Assembly (NCBI GenBank): GCA_964404745.1
Contig: CAYOLG010000008.1
Location: 62,001-126,000 of the forward strand
Reading direction: 5' to 3'
Length of the DNA: 64,000 nucleotides
Source: Pelagisphaera sp964404745
GTDB lineage: Bacteria; Verrucomicrobiota; Verrucomicrobiia; Opitutales; Opitutaceae
Position 1 is the first letter of the stretch. Every line of letters begins with the position of its first letter. The position numbers and the translations under genes were made by a program. This document shows, one piece after another, positions 61,601 through 64,000 of this stretch. The notes under the pieces were generated by a model, which saw nothing but the letters and a program-made list of their open reading frames with translations, was not told where the DNA came from and did no database searches.

Positions 61601-62824
61601 ATGAGCATTAAGAAAGTAGGCATTCTAACAGCGGGTGGTCTGGCCCCTTGTTTATCATCCGCCATCGGCGGACTCATCCAGCGGTATACGGAGATCGCTC
61701 CCGATGTGGAGATCATTTGCTATAAGAACGGCTATTGGGGACTGTTGAAGGGGCTCAGCATCACCGTGACGCCAGAGATTCGAGCCAATGCCGAAATCCT
61801 TCATCTCTACGGAGGAAGTCCGATAGGGAATTCGCGAGTGAAGCTGACCAACGTGAAGGATTGCCTGGAACGGGGATTGGTTAACGAAGGGGAGGACCCC
61901 CAGAAAGTAGCAGCGGACCAATTGGTGGCAGATCAAGTGGATGTCTTGCACACGATTGGCGGAGACGACACCAACACGGCAGCAGCGGACTTAGCTGCTT
62001 ATTTGGCAGAGAATGATTACGATTTGCGAGTAATCGGGATGCCGAAAACGATTGATAATGACGTTTACCCGATTCGTCAAACACTGGGAGCATGGACGGC
62101 TGCGGAGCAGGCGGCAGACTATTTCACGAATGTGGTGGCGGAGCACAATTCGAGTCCACGCATGCTGATCATACACGAGATCATGGGGCGTCATTGCGGT
62201 TGGCTAGCCGCGGCCACGGCGAAGGAGTATCATGATCGGTTGAAGACCAAGCCTTGGTTGCCTGAAATTGGTTTAAGCCGAGAGAGACACGAGGTTCACG
62301 CCGTCTATTTGCCGGAGCTGGAGATCGACCTCGACGCCGAAGCGGAAAGGCTAACCCAGATAATCGATGATCATGGCAATGTTAACATCTTCCTCAGCGA
62401 GGGAGCCGGGGTTGACGCGATTGTGGCCGCCAAGGAAGCGGCAGGTGAAGAAATAATACGCGACGCATTTGGGCACGTTCAGCTGGATTTCATAAACCCA
62501 GGCCAGTATTTTGCCAAGCAGTTTGCCGAGAAGATAAACGCAGAGAAAGTGCTCGTTCAAAAGAGTGGCTACTTTTCGAGGGCCGCGGCGGCCAATACGA
62601 GAGACTTGAATTTGATCAAGAGCTGCGTGGACACAGCCGTAGAGTCTGCATTGGCCGGTCTAAGCGGCGTTGTAGGCCACGATGAAGACAACCAAGGGAT
62701 TTTGAGAGCCTGCGAGTTTGAGCGAATCAAGGGCGGTAAGCCGTTCGACACAAACCAAGAATGGTTCGACAATTTGCTTTCAGAGATCGGACAGCCTAAA
62801 GGCGCGTTGGCGGCAGCCCATTAG
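61601..62824 (+). CDS. pfp: 6-phosphofructokinase, probably pyrophosphate-dependent
   Basis: 407 residues. PFK fold with GILTAGGLAPCLSSAI. At the two donor-determining positions it has GGDDTNT, where ATP-PFKs have GGDGS, and MPKTIDND, where ATP-PFKs have PGTIDND; both point to PPi use. MGRHCGWLAA and the later GYFSRAAAANTRDL are also conserved. It phosphorylates fructose 6-phosphate, reversibly when PPi-linked. AGGAAAA upstream of the ATG fits a ribosome site. Stand-alone gene. Confidence 0.88.
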   Translation: MSIKKVGILTAGGLAPCLSSAIGGLIQRYTEIAPDVEIICYKNGYWGLLKGLSITVTPEIRANAEILHLYGGSPIGNSRVKLTNVKDCLERGLVNEGEDPQKVAADQLVADQVDVLHTIGGDDTNTAAADLAAYLAENDYDLRVIGMPKTIDNDVYPIRQTLGAWTAAEQAADYFTNVVAEHNSSPRMLIIHEIMGRHCGWLAAATAKEYHDRLKTKPWLPEIGLSRERHEVHAVYLPELEIDLDAEAERLTQIIDDHGNVNIFLSEGAGVDAIVAAKEAAGEEIIRDAFGHVQLDFINPGQYFAKQFAEKINAEKVLVQKSGYFSRAAAANTRDLNLIKSCVDTAVESALAGLSGVVGHDEDNQGILRACEFERIKGGKPFDTNQEWFDNLLSEIGQPKGALAAAH

Positions 62825-62843
62825 GGCAAACCCAAACAAAAGC

Positions 62844-63300
62844 TTAAATCGCGTACTCAGGAACGGTTGGCCGCTCGACCACTTCAATAGTCGTCAGTCC
62901 GAGGATCGCTTTTCTCAAGGCGTCCTGCGCAGCGACATACAGCCGATTTGCTCAGCGGCTTGCTGAAGCTTGTAGATCGGATCGCTATTCAAGATCATGC
63001 TTCGCATTTCCTCGAAGATTTCCAGAAACTCGTGGATAGCGATGCGGCCTGAGAAACCGGTCATTCGACAGGATCCGCAACCACGCCCGCGATAAAGAGT
63101 AGCGTCTCGGAAGGTTCCAGGCTCGAAGTACTTGAGCAGCACTTCGTCCGGCGGCATACAGGCCTCCTTGTAGCTTTCGCAAATCCGCCCTACTAGACGT
63201 TGGGACATCACGCCATTGATCGATGGCGTTACCACGAATGGATCAACGCCGATTTCGGTCAGCCGCAGGATCGCTTGAACGGCATTATTCGTGCGCACGT
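62844..63300 (-). pseudogene. GspE/PilB-type secretion ATPase, C-terminal remnant
   Basis: The frame TNNAVQAILRLTEIGVDPFVV...GVMSQRLVGRICESYKEA, then CGSCRMTGFSGRIAIHEFLEI, matches the C-terminal part of type II secretion/type IV pilus ATPases. Near 62925-62932 a one-base deletion breaks the frame (stop at 62915); the continuation QDALRKAILGLTTIEVVERPTVPEY is in another frame and ends at 62844. The Walker A/B part is absent. It is joined directly to a histidine-kinase fragment. Confidence 0.8.
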
Positions 63301-63651
63301 CGCCTGCGACTTTTTCAAGTTGTATCCTTTTATTGGAGGCATTGGGGAGCGAAGCGTGACGGCGTGGTCAACAAGCTGTTCGAGCGATTGAACTTCGGGA
63401 GAGAGGTGCATTTGCCCGGACTCGAATATGGAAACATTCATCAGATCCTCGACTAGGGTGAGCATGCTTTCAGATGCCTCGATAACCGTGGAGACTAGCT
63501 CTTTTTGGCTCTCATTGAGTGGACCAAATTTTTCGCTGTCTAAATACTGGTATATCCAGAGAATGGAAACAAAAGGGTTCAGAAGATCATGAGAGGCGAC
63601 GCCTAGAAATTTGGTTTTTTGACTCGTTTTACTTATCCAATTTCTGGATGC
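63300..63651 (-). pseudogene. Histidine kinase HisKA fragment, fused to gspE remnant
   Basis: KFLGVASHDLLNPFVSIL is a HisKA H-box (phospho-acceptor His), followed by the second dimer helix (LVSTVIEASESMLTLVEDLMNVS). A one-base deletion near 63344-63347 shifts the frame; the kinase-like text NASNKRIQLEKVAGDV resumes in the gspE frame. The HATPase domain is missing. An N gap cuts the N-terminal side. Confidence 0.75.
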
Positions 63652-63751
63652 NNNNNNNNNNNNNNNNNNNNNNNNNNNNNNNNNNNNNNNNNNNNNNNNN
63701 NNNNNNNNNNNNNNNNNNNNNNNNNNNNNNNNNNNNNNNNNNNNNNNNNNN
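63652..63751. other. Scaffold gap of 100 N
   Basis: Unlike the other two gaps there is no 55-base duplication; only GATGC is shared by the two flanks. The real gap length is unknown. Confidence 0.9.
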
Positions 63752-64000
63752 GATGCTCGACGGGGCTGACCAGATCTACTTGCCGCAAGGGTTTGATTAT
63801 GTAGTCGTCGGCGCCTGCCTGATACGCCTAGCTCAGCGAGTTCATATTGGACAATCCGGTGAGCATGATAATCGGGATTTCTTCCAGCCGGGGAATGAGG
63901 CGAGCGTACGAGCAAAATTCGATACCGTCCATTTCCGGCATAACGATATCGCAAAGGGTGAGATCCGGTCGGTTTTCCTCTAGGTGCTAGAGGGCTTCCT
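63752..64000 (-). pseudogene. Response-regulator receiver fragment with two in-frame amber codons
   Basis: Read from the window end: HLEENRPDLTLCDIVMPEMDG (phospho-acceptor Asp), IPIIMLTGLSN (Thr) and ADDYIIKPL (Lys) form a receiver domain with all key residues. TAG codons lie in frame at 63987-63989 and 63828-63830, where homologues typically have Glu. Domain order suggests receiver then HisKA of one hybrid kinase across the gap. Other genes here end in TAG, so it is a normal stop. Confidence 0.75.

Noticed and set aside
1..64000. CRISPR array
   Set aside because: No set of regularly spaced identical repeats was seen in the window.

Overview
The window looks like a chromosomal piece of a Verrucomicrobiota bacterium, probably of the Opitutia. 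This is inferred from the gene repertoire (long secreted PQQ-propeller protein with paired C-terminal repeats, Gfo/Idh/MocA dehydrogenase clusters, DUF898/M48 pair, PPi-type phosphofructokinase, RapA) and not from a marker gene. It is a draft, probably metagenome-derived, assembly. Three runs of 100 N are present, and two of them are flanked by exact 55-base duplications, so those two are contig joins rather than missing sequence.

Layout. 1-6.7 kb: the end of a sigma-54 enhancer-binding regulator, two palindromic sites and a -24/-12 promoter, then a small secreted protein, a barrel-like protein, a histidine kinase, a secreted beta-propeller protein, a pseudouridine synthase and an Spx/ArsC-like protein. 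6.7-13 kb: SelW-like protein, soluble transhydrogenase SthA, HDOD protein and RapA. 13.0-14.0 kb: a decayed IS3-family element. 14.2-20.2 kb: a DUF4126 membrane protein, a LysR regulator with an OxyR-type four-half-site operator over its own start codon, and a three-gene sugar oxidoreductase/isomerase operon. 20.4-25.4 kb: NamZ-type muramidase, DUF2062, glycerate kinase, BON protein, SMP-30 lactonase. 25.5-36.2 kb: methyltransferase, RNase G/E, RodA, Hsp15-like S4 protein, threonine dehydratase, an M.HhaI-like orphan DNA methyltransferase, MetW and MetX. 36.2-40.5 kb: YebC, the rpmH-rnpA-yidC cluster and PurC.

40.9-47.8 kb holds the most unusual unit, a tightly packed three-gene operon. It encodes a zinc-ribbon P-loop GTPase resembling DO-GTPase2, a protein that starts with a GAP1-N2-like domain and then has one membrane helix, and a 998-residue single-helix protein with coiled coils. 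It resembles GTPase-centred bacterial conflict/signalling systems, but both partners appear to span the inner membrane. It sits next to a tRNA-Glu gene whose 3' end and terminator are duplicated 174 bases downstream.

48.3-56.3 kb: a secreted protein, a MalK/UgpC-type ATPase without permeases, a YjhG/YagF-type xylonate dehydratase, and a polysaccharide block (NusG/RfaH-like factor, gmd, fcl on one strand; a nucleotide-sugar epimerase on the other). 56.3-62.8 kb: S41 protease, LolA-like secreted protein, DUF4399, DUF898 plus M48 protease, and PPi-type phosphofructokinase. 62.8-64 kb: remnants of a receiver/histidine-kinase gene joined to the tail of a type II secretion/pilus ATPase, with frameshifts and two in-frame amber codons.

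Transcription is in short operons on both strands. tRNA-Glu and rpmH were found directly in the DNA because they are too short for ordinary ORF calling.
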